Below, piece by piece: positions 47,871 through 58,397 of a stretch of DNA of 64,000 nucleotides. The translations under genes were made by a program, and so were the position numbers. Source of the stretch: Mycolicibacterium sphagni (GTDB taxonomy: Bacteria; Actinomycetota; Actinomycetes; Mycobacteriales; Mycobacteriaceae); contig NZ_VBSB01000003.1 in the NCBI RefSeq assembly GCF_013337765.1, forward strand, positions 62,001-126,000, read 5' to 3'. The notes beneath the pieces are model-generated. The model was not told the DNA's origin and searched no databases. It saw only the letters and a list, made by a program, of their open reading frames with translations. The number at the start of each line of letters is the position of its first letter. Position 1 is the stretch's first letter.

Positions 47871-47876
47871 TACGAT
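47871..47876 (+). promoter_or_regulatory. -10 box of miaB, leaderless
   Basis: TACGAT ends 6 nt before the GTG at 47883. Confidence 0.6.
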
Positions 47877-47882
47877 GACCAT

Positions 47883-49409
47883 GTGACATCGGTGCTGACC
47901 AACGACAACCCGGCGGGCGAACTGCCCGGCTCGGGGGCTGGGCGCACCTACCAGGTCCGCACCTACGGCTGCCAGATGAATGTGCACGACTCCGAGCGGC
48001 TGGCCGGACTGCTCGAAGCGGCCGGATATCTCCGCGCACCCGAGGGCGCCGACGCCGATGTGGTGGTGTTCAACACGTGTGCGGTGCGCGAAAACGCTGA
48101 CAACAAGCTGTACGGCAACATCAGCCACCTGGCGCCGCGCAAGCAGGCCGACCCGAACATGCAGATCGCGGTCGGTGGCTGCCTGGCGCAGAAGGACCGC
48201 GACGGCCTGCTGAAGAAGGCGCCGTGGGTCGACGTCGTCTTCGGCACCCACAACATCGGCTCGCTGCCGGCACTGCTCGAACGGGCACGGCACAACCAGC
48301 AGGCTCAGGTCGAGATCGAAGAGTCGCTGCGGGAATTCCCGTCCACGCTGCCCGCGGCCCGCGAATCTGCCTATGCGGCATGGGTTTCGATCTCAGTAGG
48401 CTGCAACAACACCTGCACGTTCTGCATCGTGCCGTCGCTACGCGGCAAAGAGGTGGACCGTCGTCCCGGCGATATCCTCGCCGAGGTCCAGTCGCTGGTC
48501 GACCAGGGCGTCTTGGAGATCACCCTGCTGGGCCAGAACGTCAACGCCTACGGTGTCTCGTTCGCCGACGCTGAAACCCCGCGTGACCGCGGCGCGTTCG
48601 CCGCACTGCTGCGCGACTGCGGCCGCATCGACGGACTGGAGCGGGTCCGGTTCACCTCACCGCATCCGGCCGAATTCACCGACGACGTCATCGGGGCCAT
48701 GGCGCAGACCCCGAATGTCTGCCCGGCCTTGCACATGCCGCTGCAATCGGGATCCGACCGCATGCTGCGGGCGATGCGGCGCTCGTATCGCGCCGAGAAA
48801 TACCTCGGCATCATCGACCGGGTCCGCGCGGCGATGCCGCACGCGGCGATCACCACCGACATCATCGTCGGCTTCCCCGGTGAGACCGAGGACGATTTCG
48901 CCGCCACCCTCGACGTGGTGCGACAGGCCCGCTTCTCGGCCGCCTTCACATTCCAGTATTCGAAGCGGCCTGGCACCCCCGCCGCCGAGCTCGACGGTCA
49001 GCTGCCCAAAGCCGTTGTGCAGGAACGCTATCAACGCCTGATCGAACTGCAGGAGCAGATCTCCTTCGAGGAGAACACCGCCCAGATCGGTACTCAAGTC
49101 GAGTTGCTGGTCGCCACCGGCGAAGGCCGCAAGGACGCCAGCACCGCCCGGATGAGTGGACGCGCCCGCGACGGCCGACTGGTGCACTTCACCCCCGGTG
49201 ACACCGAGCCGCGGCCCGGTGACATCGTCACCACGACAGTGACCGGCGCGGCCCCGCACCACCTGATCGCCGATGCCCCGCTGCTGGGCCACCGCCGCAC
49301 CAGGGCCGGTGACGCCCACGCCGCAGGCACGCGGCCCCGTACGGTCGGGTTGGGGTTGCCGCCGGTGGGACAGCCCCGCATCGAAGAGACGACGGGATGT
49401 TCGCGATGA
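47883..49409 (+). CDS. miaB: tRNA-2-methylthio-N6-dimethylallyladenosine synthase
   Basis: MiaB adds the methylthio group to i6A37 of tRNAs, acting after MiaA (also in this window). The 508-residue product has the UPF0004 cluster cysteines ([21 protein letters not shown]), the radical-SAM motif C-x3-C-x2-C (CNNTCTFC) and a C-terminal TRAM domain. GTG 47883 is positioned by the -10 box. The next gene overlaps by 4 nt. Confidence 0.96.
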   Translation: MTSVLTNDNPAGELPGSGAGRTYQVRTYGCQMNVHDSERLAGLLEAAGYLRAPEGADADVVVFNTCAVRENADNKLYGNISHLAPRKQADPNMQIAVGGCLAQKDRDGLLKKAPWVDVVFGTHNIGSLPALLERARHNQQAQVEIEESLREFPSTLPAARESAYAAWVSISVGCNNTCTFCIVPSLRGKEVDRRPGDILAEVQSLVDQGVLEITLLGQNVNAYGVSFADAETPRDRGAFAALLRDCGRIDGLERVRFTSPHPAEFTDDVIGAMAQTPNVCPALHMPLQSGSDRMLRAMRRSYRAEKYLGIIDRVRAAMPHAAITTDIIVGFPGETEDDFAATLDVVRQARFSAAFTFQYSKRPGTPAAELDGQLPKAVVQERYQRLIELQEQISFEENTAQIGTQVELLVATGEGRKDASTARMSGRARDGRLVHFTPGDTEPRPGDIVTTTVTGAAPHHLIADAPLLGHRRTRAGDAHAAGTRPRTVGLGLPPVGQPRIEETTGCSR

Positions 49410-49987
49410 GTCGCCCAGCAGACGATGGGTCTGAGGCCTACCGATCCGAGATCGAGGCCGCAGAACGCAAGGTCGCCGGCGAGATTCAGCCGGGCGCCCG
49501 TGCGATGGTCGTGGCGATCCTGGTTTTCGTCCTGCTGGTGTCGCTGATCCTGCCGCACACCGGCGGTGCCCGCGGCGTCGACGTGCTGATGGGGGACAAC
49601 AAGGCCCTCAGTGTCGGGATCGCCCTGCCGTCCCGGATCTTCGTGTGGCTGGCCCTGGTGTTCGGCGTCGGCTTCTCGATGCTGGCCTTGCTGACCCGGC
49701 GCTGGGTGCTGGCGTGGCTGGCGCTGGCCGGATCGGCCTTATCCTCCGCTGTCGGGCTGCTGGCCGTCTGGTCGCGCCAGACCGCCGCGCACGGACATCC
49801 CGGCCCGGGCATCGGTCTGCTGCTGGGCTGGTTCGCGGTGATCCTGCTGACATTCCATTGGGCGCGGGTCGTGTGGACACGGACCGCCGTGCAGCTGGCC
49901 GCTGAGGAGCAGCGCCGCGCCGCGTCCGCCAAGAATCAGGCGCGCACCCTGCTCGAGGACGTGGACCGCCGCGAGGAAAATTCCTAG
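49406..49987 (+). CDS. four-TM membrane protein (Rv2732c-like)
   Basis: The 193-residue product has four transmembrane helices (about residues 33-53, 77-97, 101-125 and 138-160) between a charged N-terminus and a helical C-terminal tail. ATG 49406 overlaps the miaB stop (ATGA); ATG 49397 is an alternative. Its stop shares a CTAG with the convergent DUF349 gene. Function is unknown. Confidence 0.72.
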   Translation: MSRPADDGSEAYRSEIEAAERKVAGEIQPGARAMVVAILVFVLLVSLILPHTGGARGVDVLMGDNKALSVGIALPSRIFVWLALVFGVGFSMLALLTRRWVLAWLALAGSALSSAVGLLAVWSRQTAAHGHPGPGIGLLLGWFAVILLTFHWARVVWTRTAVQLAAEEQRRAASAKNQARTLLEDVDRREENS

Positions 49988-51306
49988 CGCTTACCCAGCG
50001 ACTCCACCGCGGCGTCGGCCCATTGCCGCCACTGCTCGGCATTGGCCCTCGCTGCTTCGGCATCCTTGGTGCGTCCCGCGGCTTCCGCCTTCTCGGCCTG
50101 CCGTTCGTACTGTTCGACGCGGGCCTGGAACTGCTCGGCGCGGGCCTGGGCCTGCGGATCGACCCGGCCGGAATCGGCCGCGTCGCGCACCTTCTTCTCC
50201 ACCGCGCGCAGCCGGCGCTCGAGATCCGCGGACCGCTCGCGCGGCACCTTGCCGATCGCGTCCCACTTGTCGGTGATCGTCCGCAACGCTGAGCGAGCCG
50301 CATCCACGTTGGAGGTGTCGAGCTTCTCGGCCTCGGCCAGCAACGCCTCCTTGGCGGTGGCGTTGGCCTGGAACTCGCTGTCTCGCTCGGCGCTCACCGC
50401 GTTGCGTGCGGCGAAGAACGTGTCCTGCGCGGACTTGAACCGGTGCCACAGCGTGTCGTCGACGTCCTTGGCCGCCCGGCCGGCGGCCTTCCACTCCGTC
50501 AGCAGATCGCGAAACGCCGTCGCCGTCGCCGACCAGTCGGTGGATCCCGAGAGCTCCTCGGCGCGCACGCACAACGCTTCCTTGGCCTGTCGGGCGCTTG
50601 CGCGTTCCCGGTCGAGGTCGGCGAAATGCGAGCCCCGGCGGCGGTTGAACGTCTCGCGGGCCGCCGAATAGCGCTTCCACAGCGCGTCGTCGGTCTTGCG
50701 GTCCAGGCCGGTGACGGTGCGCCACTCGTCCAGGATGGCGCGCAGCCGATCGCCTGCGGCCTTCCATTGCGTCGAGCCGTTGGCCAGCTCCTCGGCCTCG
50801 GCGGCCAGCGCCTCTTTACGGGCGGTCTGCTCGGCGCGGTGGTGCTCGCGGCGCGCCCGGTCGGCGGCGGCGGTTTCCTCGGCGTGGTCGCGGATCGCGG
50901 CGAGCCGCTCGGCCAGCGCGTCGAGATCACCGAGAACGCTTGCGGTCGGCAAGGTTTCGGCCAGCGCGGCCGCGGCCGCCTTGATCTTGCGGGCGTCGCC
51001 CGTGCCGGAAGCCAGCCGGGTCTCCATCAGCGTGACCTCGGTGGCCAGATCCTCGAAGCGCCGGCCGAAGTGGGCGAAGGCCGCCTCGTTGTCGCCGGCC
51101 TGCCAGGAACCGATGGAGCGTTCACCTGCCGACGTGATCAGCCACACCGTGCCGTCGTCGTCGATGCGGCCGAATCGGTGAGGGTCGCTGGTTGGCGGCA
51201 CCGCCAGCGGGGCAGTGGGAGGGTGGGGTTTGGGTACTGGCCGTGGCGGTCCCGGTCGCGGTCCCGGCCTCGGGGGTCCGCCGGCGCTGGGTTCGTCGAT
51301 GGTCAT
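49984..51306 (-). CDS. DUF349 repeat protein (Rv2731-like)
   Basis: The 440-residue product has a proline-rich N-terminus, a middle region and three DUF349 helical repeats (about residues 165-235, 245-310 and 320-385). Each contains a W-x(n)-G-x(n)-LW-x2-(F/Y) pattern such as [20 protein letters not shown]. The C-terminus is a coiled coil rich in Ala, Glu and Arg. No catalytic motif is evident. The function of the family in mycobacteria is unknown. Confidence 0.85.
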   Translation of the reverse strand: MTIDEPSAGGPPRPGPRPGPPRPVPKPHPPTAPLAVPPTSDPHRFGRIDDDGTVWLITSAGERSIGSWQAGDNEAAFAHFGRRFEDLATEVTLMETRLASGTGDARKIKAAAAALAETLPTASVLGDLDALAERLAAIRDHAEETAAADRARREHHRAEQTARKEALAAEAEELANGSTQWKAAGDRLRAILDEWRTVTGLDRKTDDALWKRYSAARETFNRRRGSHFADLDRERASARQAKEALCVRAEELSGSTDWSATATAFRDLLTEWKAAGRAAKDVDDTLWHRFKSAQDTFFAARNAVSAERDSEFQANATAKEALLAEAEKLDTSNVDAARSALRTITDKWDAIGKVPRERSADLERRLRAVEKKVRDAADSGRVDPQAQARAEQFQARVEQYERQAEKAEAAGRTKDAEAARANAEQWRQWADAAVESLGKR

Positions 51307-51526
51307 GGACTCGCCTCACCTACCCTCCGCGCGGTCACCCGCGCATCTGCCGCGCGACGCGGCGCCACTGGTGCATGGTCGACCACCCAAGCGCTTGCGG
51401 TTGGCCGTCCTCGTTGGTATTGAACCAGGTCGATGCCACACATGCGCCCGGGTTGGCTGGTCTGAGGTTGCGGACCGCGGCGATCGCCGGGCAGGCTGGC
51501 GGCTTCGAGGGCGGAGGAGATCGGTC

Positions 51527-52414
51527 ATGGCAAAGACGGATATCGCAGTCCTGCTTGCGTTGTGCGCCGCATTCTTCATCGCGATCGGTGACGTGATTCA
51601 GCAACGCTCGACGCACGAAGTCACCGACGAAAAGCTGAGCCCGATCGAGTTGTTCGCGCGGTTGCTGCGTGACAAGACGTGGTGGGTGGGCAGTGTGGCC
51701 GGCGGTGCGGGGTTCGGATTCCAGGCCGCCGCGCTCGGATTCGGTTCGGTGCTGCTGGTTCAGGCCCTGCTGGTCACCTCGCTGCTGTTCGCCCTGCCGA
51801 TGAGCGCCTACTTCGCGCACCGGCGGATCAGCCGCTCCCAGTGGCTGTGGGCGGTGCTACTGGCCGCGTCGGTGGCGGTGATCGTGACCGTCGGCAATCC
51901 CACCGAAGGCCATTCCCGGGCCGGCCTCGAACTGTGGATCTGGGTGGCCGCGATCATGGGCCCGGCGTTGGCTTTGTGTGTCATCGGGGCCAGGATCTTG
52001 TCCGGGAAGCCCGCCGCCGCGGTGCTGCTGGCCCTGGTGTCCGGTTCGCTGTGGGGGTTGTTCGCGGTCCTCACCAAGGGCGTCGTCGGCCGCCTCGACC
52101 ACGGTATCGAGGCGGTGCTGATCAGCCCGGAGCTGTACGCCTGGGCGCTGGTCGCGGTGGCCGCAACCATGTGGCAGCAATCGTCGTTCCGGGCCGGGTC
52201 GATGGCGGCGTCGCTGCCGACGATGACCGTCGCCGAACCGATCGTCGGCTCGATCCTGGGCATCTTCGTCCTCGGCGAGACACTGCGGCCCGGGGACGCC
52301 GGCTGGTTCCTGCTGATCGTCGCGGTCGCGGCGATGGTGTTCGCGACGGCCGCGCTGGCGCGCGGAGAGGTCACATCAAAGGACGCATCCGCCGCCCCGA
52401 GTGTCCCCGGCTGA
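51527..52414 (+). CDS. DMT/EamA-like membrane protein (Rv2729c-like)
   Basis: The 295-residue product has nine or ten transmembrane helices with the internal repeat of drug/metabolite transporters ([27 protein letters not shown] ... [12 protein letters not shown] ... [20 protein letters not shown]). GGAGGAGA (51513-51520) lies 6 nt before ATG 51527. The 220-bp upstream gap shows nothing recognisable. The substrate is unknown. Confidence 0.8.
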   Translation: MAKTDIAVLLALCAAFFIAIGDVIQQRSTHEVTDEKLSPIELFARLLRDKTWWVGSVAGGAGFGFQAAALGFGSVLLVQALLVTSLLFALPMSAYFAHRRISRSQWLWAVLLAASVAVIVTVGNPTEGHSRAGLELWIWVAAIMGPALALCVIGARILSGKPAAAVLLALVSGSLWGLFAVLTKGVVGRLDHGIEAVLISPELYAWALVAVAATMWQQSSFRAGSMAASLPTMTVAEPIVGSILGIFVLGETLRPGDAGWFLLIVAVAAMVFATAALARGEVTSKDASAAPSVPG

Positions 52415-52421
52415 CGGCCAC

Positions 52422-52427
52422 TACCGT
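52422..52427 (+). promoter_or_regulatory. -10 box of the Rv2728c-like gene, leaderless
   Basis: TACCGT ends 7 nt before the GTG at 52435. Confidence 0.5.
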
Positions 52428-52434
52428 GTGTGGC

Positions 52435-53157
52435 GTGCTGTCCGCCATCGCCCTGACCCCGTCGTCGCCTGTCCTGGTGCCCGAACTGGCCGGGGCGGCG
52501 GCAGCCGAGGTGGCCGAAGTCCGCGCCGCGGCAACCGCAGCGGCCGCCGAGCTGCCGGATCGCTGGATCGCCATCGGTGTCGGCCCCGACGACCAGGTCA
52601 TCGGCCCCGACACTCGCGGAACCTTCGCCGGCTACGGGGTGGACGTTCCCGTCACGCTGTCCCCGGACGCGGGCGCAGAAGTGCGTGCGCTGCCGCTGTG
52701 CGCGCTGTTCACCGGATGGCTGCGAGGGCAGGCCAACCCGGCGGCCCGGGCGCAGGTCCGGGTGTACCGCGCCGACCACGACGCCGACACGGCCGTCGCG
52801 TTGGGCCGGGCCCTGCGGGCCGAGATCGATGCCACGGCCGATCTGGTCGGCGTGCTCGTCGTGGCCGACGGCGCCAACACGCTGACACCGTCTGCGCCCG
52901 GCGGATACGACCCCGAGGCCGAGCCGGTCCAGGCCGCGCTCGACGAGGCGCTGGCCAGCGGCGACGTTGCGGCGCTGACCCGGCTGCCCTGCGGCGTCGT
53001 CGGGCGGGTCGGCTATCGGGTGCTGGCCGGACTCACCGAACCCGGGCCACGTGCGGCGAAGGAACTGGTGCGGGGAGCGCCGTACGGGGTTGGGTACTTC
53101 GTGGGTGTCTGGGTTCCGGAGGGCAGGAGCGCAGCGACCCGGGAATTGACCGAGTGA
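52435..53157 (+). CDS. LigB-like (class III extradiol dioxygenase subunit-type) protein, Rv2728c-like
   Basis: The 240-residue alanine-rich product begins [20 protein letters not shown] and has the layout of class III extradiol dioxygenase subunit B-like proteins ([26 protein letters not shown]). It sits immediately before miaA, and its stop overlaps the miaA GTG. The usual metal-binding histidines are not obvious, so activity is doubtful. It is conserved at this position in mycobacteria. Confidence 0.72.
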   Translation: MLSAIALTPSSPVLVPELAGAAAAEVAEVRAAATAAAAELPDRWIAIGVGPDDQVIGPDTRGTFAGYGVDVPVTLSPDAGAEVRALPLCALFTGWLRGQANPAARAQVRVYRADHDADTAVALGRALRAEIDATADLVGVLVVADGANTLTPSAPGGYDPEAEPVQAALDEALASGDVAALTRLPCGVVGRVGYRVLAGLTEPGPRAAKELVRGAPYGVGYFVGVWVPEGRSAATRELTE

Positions 53158-54068
53158 GACCGATTGCGGTGATCGGTCCGACCGGCACCGGCAAGTCGGC
53201 GCTGGCCCTGGATGTCGCCGAACGCCTCGGCGGCGAAATCGTGAATGCCGATGCCATGCAGCTCTACCGCGGGATGGACATCGGGACCGCCAAGCTCACC
53301 GTCGCCGAACGCCGCGGTATCCCGCACCACCAGCTCGACGTGCTCGATGTCGCCCAGACCGCGACCGTCGCGCGCTACCAGGAGGCCGCCGCCGCCGACG
53401 TCGAGGCCATCACGGCCCGCGGTGTGCCGCCGGTGATCGTCGGCGGCTCGATGCTCTACATCCAGTCCCTGCTCGACGAATGGGCCTTCCCGGCCACCGA
53501 CCCGCAGGTGCGGGCCCGCTGGGAACACCAGCTGGCCGAGATCGGGGTGGCCGCGTTGCACGCCGAGCTGGGCCGCCGCGACCCGGCCGCCGCGGCGGCG
53601 ATCCTGGCCACCGACGGGCGGCGGATCGTGCGGGCACTGGAGGTCGTCGAGCTCACCGGCCAGCCGTTCGCCGCATCGGCACCCCGGATCGGCGCGCCCC
53701 GCTGGGACACTTTGATTGTCGGATTGGATTGGCCGACAAGCATTCTCGACGAACGCCTGGCGCAGCGAACCGACGCGATGTTCGACACCGGCCTGGTCGA
53801 CGAGGTGCGCGGGCTGCTCGACTGCGGGCTTCGCCAGGGCGTGACGGCGGCCCGCGCGCTGGGCTACGCCCAGGTGATCGCCGCGCTGGACGCCGGTGGC
53901 ACCGAGGAGCAGCTGGCGCAGGCCCGGGAGCTCACCTTCATCGGGACCCGGCGCTACGTGCGACGGCAGCGATCGTGGTTTCGCCGCGACCACCGCATCC
54001 ACTGGCTCGACGGTGCGGCCACCGGCCTCGCCGACGAGGTGATCACCCGGTGGCGGCACGTATCCTGA
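53154..54068 (+). CDS. miaA: tRNA dimethylallyltransferase
   Basis: MiaA transfers dimethylallyl from DMAPP to A37 of tRNAs reading UNN codons. The 304-residue product has the P-loop [10 protein letters not shown] (8-17), the [16 protein letters not shown] motif and the C-terminal [20 protein letters not shown] tRNA-binding segment. GTG 53154 overlaps the previous stop. dapF follows after 4 nt. Confidence 0.96.
   Translation: MRPIAVIGPTGTGKSALALDVAERLGGEIVNADAMQLYRGMDIGTAKLTVAERRGIPHHQLDVLDVAQTATVARYQEAAAADVEAITARGVPPVIVGGSMLYIQSLLDEWAFPATDPQVRARWEHQLAEIGVAALHAELGRRDPAAAAAILATDGRRIVRALEVVELTGQPFAASAPRIGAPRWDTLIVGLDWPTSILDERLAQRTDAMFDTGLVDEVRGLLDCGLRQGVTAARALGYAQVIAALDAGGTEEQLAQARELTFIGTRRYVRRQRSWFRRDHRIHWLDGAATGLADEVITRWRHVS
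54061..54066 (+). promoter_or_regulatory. -10 box of dapF, leaderless
   Basis: TATCCT ends 6 nt before the GTG at 54073 and overlaps the last codons of miaA. Confidence 0.55.
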
Positions 54069-54072
54069 TCAG

Positions 54073-54942
54073 GTGATCTTCACCAAGGGGCACGGCACCG
54101 AGAACGACTTTGTGCTGCTGCCCGACCTGGACGCGCGCCTCGAGCTGGCACCCGCTGCGGTGACGGCGCTGTGCGACCGGCGCCAGGGTCTGGGCGCCGA
54201 CGGCGTCCTGCGGGTCACCACCGCCGGCGCGGTCGTCGCCGCCGGCGTGCTGGACCGGCTGCCCGAAGGTGTCGACGCCGGGGACTGGTACATGGACTAC
54301 CGCAACGCCGACGGATCGATCGCCCAGATGTGCGGCAACGGCGTGCGGGTGTTCGCGCATTACCTGCGGGCCAGCGGACTGGAGACGCGCGACGAGTTCG
54401 TCGTCGGCTCGCTGGCCGGGCCGCGACCGGTCATCGTGCACCACGCCGACGCGCTCGACGCCGAGGTCACGGTCGACATGGGCAAGGTCAACCTGCTCGG
54501 GACCGGCACCGCCACCGTCGGTGGCCGGCATTTCACCGGCGTCGGCGTCGACGTCGGCAACCCGCACCTGGCCTGCCTGGATCCCGGCCTGTCCGAGGCG
54601 GCGCTGGCCGCCCTCGACGTCGCCGCGCCCGTGCAGTTCGACCACGGACAGTTCCCCGACGGCGTCAACGTCGAGGTGCTGACCATCGCCGGTGACGGCG
54701 CGGTCAGCATGCGGGTGCACGAACGCGGTGTCGGCGAGACCCGATCCTGCGGCACCGGGACGGTGGCCGCCGCGGTCGCCGCTCTGGCACATCTCAACCT
54801 GTCGACCGGCACGCTGCGGGTGCGCATCCCCGGCGGGGAGGTCACCGTCGAAGTCAGCCACACCAGCAGCTCGCTGCGTGGGCCGTCGTGCCTGGTGGCA
54901 CACGGTGAGGTGGCCGACGCGTGGTGGGCGGCCCAACTCTGA
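54073..54942 (+). CDS. dapF: diaminopimelate epimerase
   Basis: DapF interconverts LL- and meso-diaminopimelate for lysine and peptidoglycan. The 289-residue product has the two catalytic cysteines: C87 in [11 protein letters not shown], and one near residue 227 in [11 protein letters not shown], with [12 protein letters not shown] at the N-terminus. The GTG start follows a -10 box by 6 nt. With dapA and dapB it completes three steps of the pathway in this window. Confidence 0.96.
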   Translation: MIFTKGHGTENDFVLLPDLDARLELAPAAVTALCDRRQGLGADGVLRVTTAGAVVAAGVLDRLPEGVDAGDWYMDYRNADGSIAQMCGNGVRVFAHYLRASGLETRDEFVVGSLAGPRPVIVHHADALDAEVTVDMGKVNLLGTGTATVGGRHFTGVGVDVGNPHLACLDPGLSEAALAALDVAAPVQFDHGQFPDGVNVEVLTIAGDGAVSMRVHERGVGETRSCGTGTVAAAVAALAHLNLSTGTLRVRIPGGEVTVEVSHTSSSLRGPSCLVAHGEVADAWWAAQL

Positions 54943-54944
54943 CC

Positions 54945-54975
54945 GCACGTTATTGGTCTGACGGCACGTTATTGG
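54945..54975 (+). repeat. two 12-bp direct repeats upstream of hflX
   Basis: GCACGTTATTGG occurs at 54945-54956 and 54964-54975, a 19-bp period, in the 76-bp dapF-hflX gap. It could bind a dimeric regulator. TTGGAC at 54987-54992 and TACTGC at 55011-55016 might be a promoter. Confidence 0.55.
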
Positions 54976-55018
54976 GATGCACGACGTTGGACACCCGTGA
55001 CACCATCGAGTACTGCCT

Positions 55019-56419
55019 ATGACAAGACCTGACCTTCCCGACCCGAGCGTCGGCGAACTCGCGCTCGAGGACCGTGCCGCCCTCAAGCGGGTCGCCGGGC
55101 TATCCACCGAACTCACCGACATCTCCGAGGTCGAATACCGCCAGCTGCGTCTGGAGCGGGTCGTCCTGGTGGGGGTGTGGACCGAAGGCAGTGCCGCCGA
55201 CTCCGAGGCCAGCATGACCGAGTTGGCCGCGCTGGCCGAGACCGCCGGCTCCGAAGTGCTCGAAGGGCTGATCCAGCGCCGCGACAAACCCGATCCCTCC
55301 ACCTACATCGGCTCGGGCAAGGCCCAGGAGCTGCGCCAGGTCGTGATCGCCACCGGCGCCGACACCGTGATCTGCGACGGTGAGCTCAGCCCCGCCCAGC
55401 TCAATTCGCTGGAAAAGGTGGTCAAGGTCAAGGTCATCGACCGGACCGCACTGATCCTGGACATCTTCGCCCAGCACGCCACCAGCCGGGAAGGCAAGGC
55501 GCAGGTGGCCTACGCGCAGATGGAGTACATGCTGCCGCGGCTGCGCGGCTGGGGCGAATCGATGTCGCGGCAGGGCGGTGGCGCAGGCGGTAGCGGCGGC
55601 GGCGTGGGTACTCGCGGCCCCGGTGAGACCAAGATCGAGACCGACCGCCGCCGCATCCGTGAGCGAATGTCCAAGTTGCGCCGCGAGATCAAGGACATGA
55701 AGCAGATCCGCGACACCCAGCGCAGTCGCCGGTTGCACAGTGACGTGGCGTCGATCGCGATCGTCGGCTACACCAATGCCGGCAAGTCCAGCCTGCTCAA
55801 CGCCCTGACCGGTGCCGGTGTGCTGGTGCAGAACGCGCTGTTCGCCACGCTCGAACCGACCACTCGCCGTGGCGAATTCGACGATGGCCGCCCGTTCGTG
55901 CTGACCGACACCGTCGGCTTCGTCCGGCACCTGCCGACCCAGCTGGTCGAGGCGTTCCGCTCCACCCTGGAAGAGGTCCTCGACGCCGATCTACTGGTGC
56001 ACGTCGTCGACGGATCCGACAGCAATCCGCTGGCCCAGATAGAGGCCGTGCGTCAGGTCATCCGCGAGGTGCAGAACGACTATCACGCGGCGCCGCCACC
56101 GGAACTATTGGTGGTCAACAAGATTGACGCCGCCAACGACCTGACACTGGCCCAGCTGCGCCGTGCGCTGCCGGGTGCGGTGTTCGTCTCGGCGCACACC
56201 GGTGAGGGCCTGCCGCGCCTGCGCGCCCGGCTCGGCGAGCTCGTCGAACCGCGAGAGATCACTGTCGACGTGACGATCCCGTACGACCGCGGCGATCTGG
56301 TGGCCCGGCTGCACAGCGACGGACACGTCGACGCCGTCGAGCACACCGAGGCGGGGACTCGCCTCAAGGCGCGAGTGCCCGCGGCGCTGGCCGCGAGCTT
56401 GCGCCAGTACAGCAGTTAG
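55019..56419 (+). CDS. hflX: ribosome-splitting GTPase HflX
   Basis: HflX splits or rescues stalled and antibiotic-bound ribosomes; in mycobacteria it has been tied to macrolide tolerance and hypoxia. The 466-residue product has the N-terminal HflX domain (IQRRDKPDPSTYIGSGKAQEL), a glycine-rich linker with GTRGPGETKIETDRRRI, and the GTPase motifs GYTNAGKSS, DTVGFVRHLP and NKID. It overlaps the convergent hydrolase stop by 4 nt. Confidence 0.96.
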   Translation: MTRPDLPDPSVGELALEDRAALKRVAGLSTELTDISEVEYRQLRLERVVLVGVWTEGSAADSEASMTELAALAETAGSEVLEGLIQRRDKPDPSTYIGSGKAQELRQVVIATGADTVICDGELSPAQLNSLEKVVKVKVIDRTALILDIFAQHATSREGKAQVAYAQMEYMLPRLRGWGESMSRQGGGAGGSGGGVGTRGPGETKIETDRRRIRERMSKLRREIKDMKQIRDTQRSRRLHSDVASIAIVGYTNAGKSSLLNALTGAGVLVQNALFATLEPTTRRGEFDDGRPFVLTDTVGFVRHLPTQLVEAFRSTLEEVLDADLLVHVVDGSDSNPLAQIEAVRQVIREVQNDYHAAPPPELLVVNKIDAANDLTLAQLRRALPGAVFVSAHTGEGLPRLRARLGELVEPREITVDVTIPYDRGDLVARLHSDGHVDAVEHTEAGTRLKARVPAALAASLRQYSS

Positions 56420-57795
56420 GCGGCGGCCGCGGGCCGTCCGCTCTTTCCGGTGCCGGCCTTCGTCGGCTTGCTGACGGTGTTCTTGGTGTCGTCACCGGCG
56501 GCCGGCGCCGATTTGGCTGTGGCACCACGCTTCGGCGCTGCCTTGCTGTGCGGCGTCTTCGCGGCAACCTTGGCGGTCGGCACGGCGGCGGGTTGGCCGG
56601 CCGCCGCCGTCGACGTCGTCGCGGGGGCGGGCACGGCAGCCCCGGGTACCGACACGCCCAGATCACCGAGTGCGTCGTGGATGCCCTGCACAACCGCCTT
56701 GGCGAGGTCGACGGTCAACTTCACCGGATTGATCGGCGTGAAGATGTTGAACGGCGTCGGCTGCCCGTAATTGCTTCGGTCGTAAGCAGTTTCGATCAGC
56801 ACCCGGGTGACCGGCGAGATCAGATCCACGATCGGCTTGATCAGCCCGGTGGTACCGGTCGCGGCGCCGATGTCCAACAGTGGCTGCATGATCGGCAGGG
56901 TCTTGGCAGGGATCGTGATGTAGAGCGTGTCATTGAACGTCTGGCAGTTCTTCGGGCTCTGCGAGCAGTCGATCGCCACCTCGAGTTCGGGGATCGTGTA
57001 CCCGTAGGGGAGTTCGGTCGACGGTTGGGTGCCCCGCGGCGAGATGTAGTTCCCGTGGATATACCAGAATCCGGCGAGCGCGTTGAGGACGGCCAGCGCG
57101 TTGAGCGGGTTGGCCGGGAAATCCGCCACCCCGTCGTACTGGAACGCGATATCTGTGGTGTTCACGGCCGGCAGCACCGTGGTGTCGGTGGGCGCCGGTT
57201 GGCCGAAGGTGGCGTCCAGGATCGGGACCGTGCCCAGCGCTGCCAGGCGTTCGAACAGGCCGCCGTTGGGCCGTTGGGGGTCACCGATGAAGACGAAGGA
57301 GTACCGGTCGGGGATGACTCCGCCGTTGGCGTCGGCGAGCTGGCGCTTGACGAGGTTCGACACCGTCGCGCCCTGCGAATAGCCGAAAATGACGACGTCG
57401 TCAGCGGGGTCGGTACCGGCTAGCTGGGTGTTGAGGCTCTGCACACCGCTGGCCACCGACACATTCCACTTCGCCCCGTTCAGGCCGCCCCAGCCCGCGA
57501 AGGGGAACGGCCAGAACTGTGCGGTGTAGGGGACCGGCTCCGGCGTACATGTCACCGCGCAGGCAGGAGCCAGCGGCTGGATGTAGTAGTTCACCGCGTT
57601 TTCCATGTAGTTCGTGCCCAGCGGGGGAACGGCGGGGTTCGGGGTACCGGTGCCCGGCACGATGAGCGTGACCGCCGCAAGGCTGACGGCAGCGGTGAGC
57701 GAGCTGGTCACGGCGAGGACGACTGCGGCGATCATCGCCAGGGCGGCCACCGCCGTCGAACGCATGGCGGAGCGGAGGGTACGGCGCATCAGCAA
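56416..57795 (-). CDS. exported PE-PPE-domain serine hydrolase with basic tail
   Basis: The 459-residue product has a long signal/anchor region (hydrophobic residues 13-43) and a PE-PPE-type alpha/beta-hydrolase domain starting AAVTLIVPGTGTPNP, with the nucleophile in G138-Y-S140-Q-G-A. Four cysteines (two pairs) may form disulfides. The last 80 residues are low complexity, rich in Ala, Lys, Pro and Thr. AAGAAGG precedes the ATG. Likely a cell-envelope esterase. Confidence 0.85.
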   Translation of the reverse strand: MLMRRTLRSAMRSTAVAALAMIAAVVLAVTSSLTAAVSLAAVTLIVPGTGTPNPAVPPLGTNYMENAVNYYIQPLAPACAVTCTPEPVPYTAQFWPFPFAGWGGLNGAKWNVSVASGVQSLNTQLAGTDPADDVVIFGYSQGATVSNLVKRQLADANGGVIPDRYSFVFIGDPQRPNGGLFERLAALGTVPILDATFGQPAPTDTTVLPAVNTTDIAFQYDGVADFPANPLNALAVLNALAGFWYIHGNYISPRGTQPSTELPYGYTIPELEVAIDCSQSPKNCQTFNDTLYITIPAKTLPIMQPLLDIGAATGTTGLIKPIVDLISPVTRVLIETAYDRSNYGQPTPFNIFTPINPVKLTVDLAKAVVQGIHDALGDLGVSVPGAAVPAPATTSTAAAGQPAAVPTAKVAAKTPHSKAAPKRGATAKSAPAAGDDTKNTVSKPTKAGTGKSGRPAAAA

Positions 57796-57893
57796 ACCTT
57801 CTTCGTCAATAGCGAGATTGCTGGAATCGTCCCATCAGTGGACTTATGCCCGCAGTCGAACGTGAGAAAAACCTGAGGAGAACGGTTCGAATG

Positions 57894-58397
57894 TCAGGTG
57901 ATGTCGTAGATCTGGTCGGCGGGGGTGGCGAGAAGGCAGTCCGCAAGCATTCTTTTGAGGTCGTCCAGATCCGCTTCCTGCTCAGCGGTGCGGTCGGGTG
58001 TCCGGGCCAGATCGAGAAACTCGTCGGTGACGAAGCCCTCCCGTAACGCCAGCACGACCGGTTCGCTGCCAATGCTGACGGCGAAGACGAAGTCCTCGCG
58101 GAGCCGGCCCAAGTCGGAACGCAGCAATGTGCGGTCAACGGCGAAGCGGTCGTCACTGACGGCCCGGGTGACCACTTCGAACCCGTCGCGTGCGCCCGGC
58201 CCCCGAAACGCCGTCCTGATCACCACCGAGCGGCGCGGCGGTGGCACGGCGGGCGACAGCACCGAAAATGCGCGCTGGAGGACCTTGAATGCGGTCGCGA
58301 CGCCGGCCGGCGAACCCCCGCCGTGGTAGCGGTTCATGTCCTCGAACCCGAACGCGAGCTCGCGACCCCGTTCGGTGACGGTGACGACCTCGCTCAC
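57894..58397 (-). CDS. hypothetical protein coupled to the molybdoenzyme
   Basis: The 167-residue product begins MSEVVTVTERGRELAFGFEDMNRYHGGGSPAGVA and matches no domain I can name. ATG 58397 overlaps the stop of the BisC-like gene by 4 nt, so the two are translated together. It may be an accessory or maturation protein for the molybdoenzyme; that is inference from position only. Confidence 0.65.
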   Translation of the reverse strand: MSEVVTVTERGRELAFGFEDMNRYHGGGSPAGVATAFKVLQRAFSVLSPAVPPPRRSVVIRTAFRGPGARDGFEVVTRAVSDDRFAVDRTLLRSDLGRLREDFVFAVSIGSEPVVLALREGFVTDEFLDLARTPDRTAEQEADLDDLKRMLADCLLATPADQIYDIT

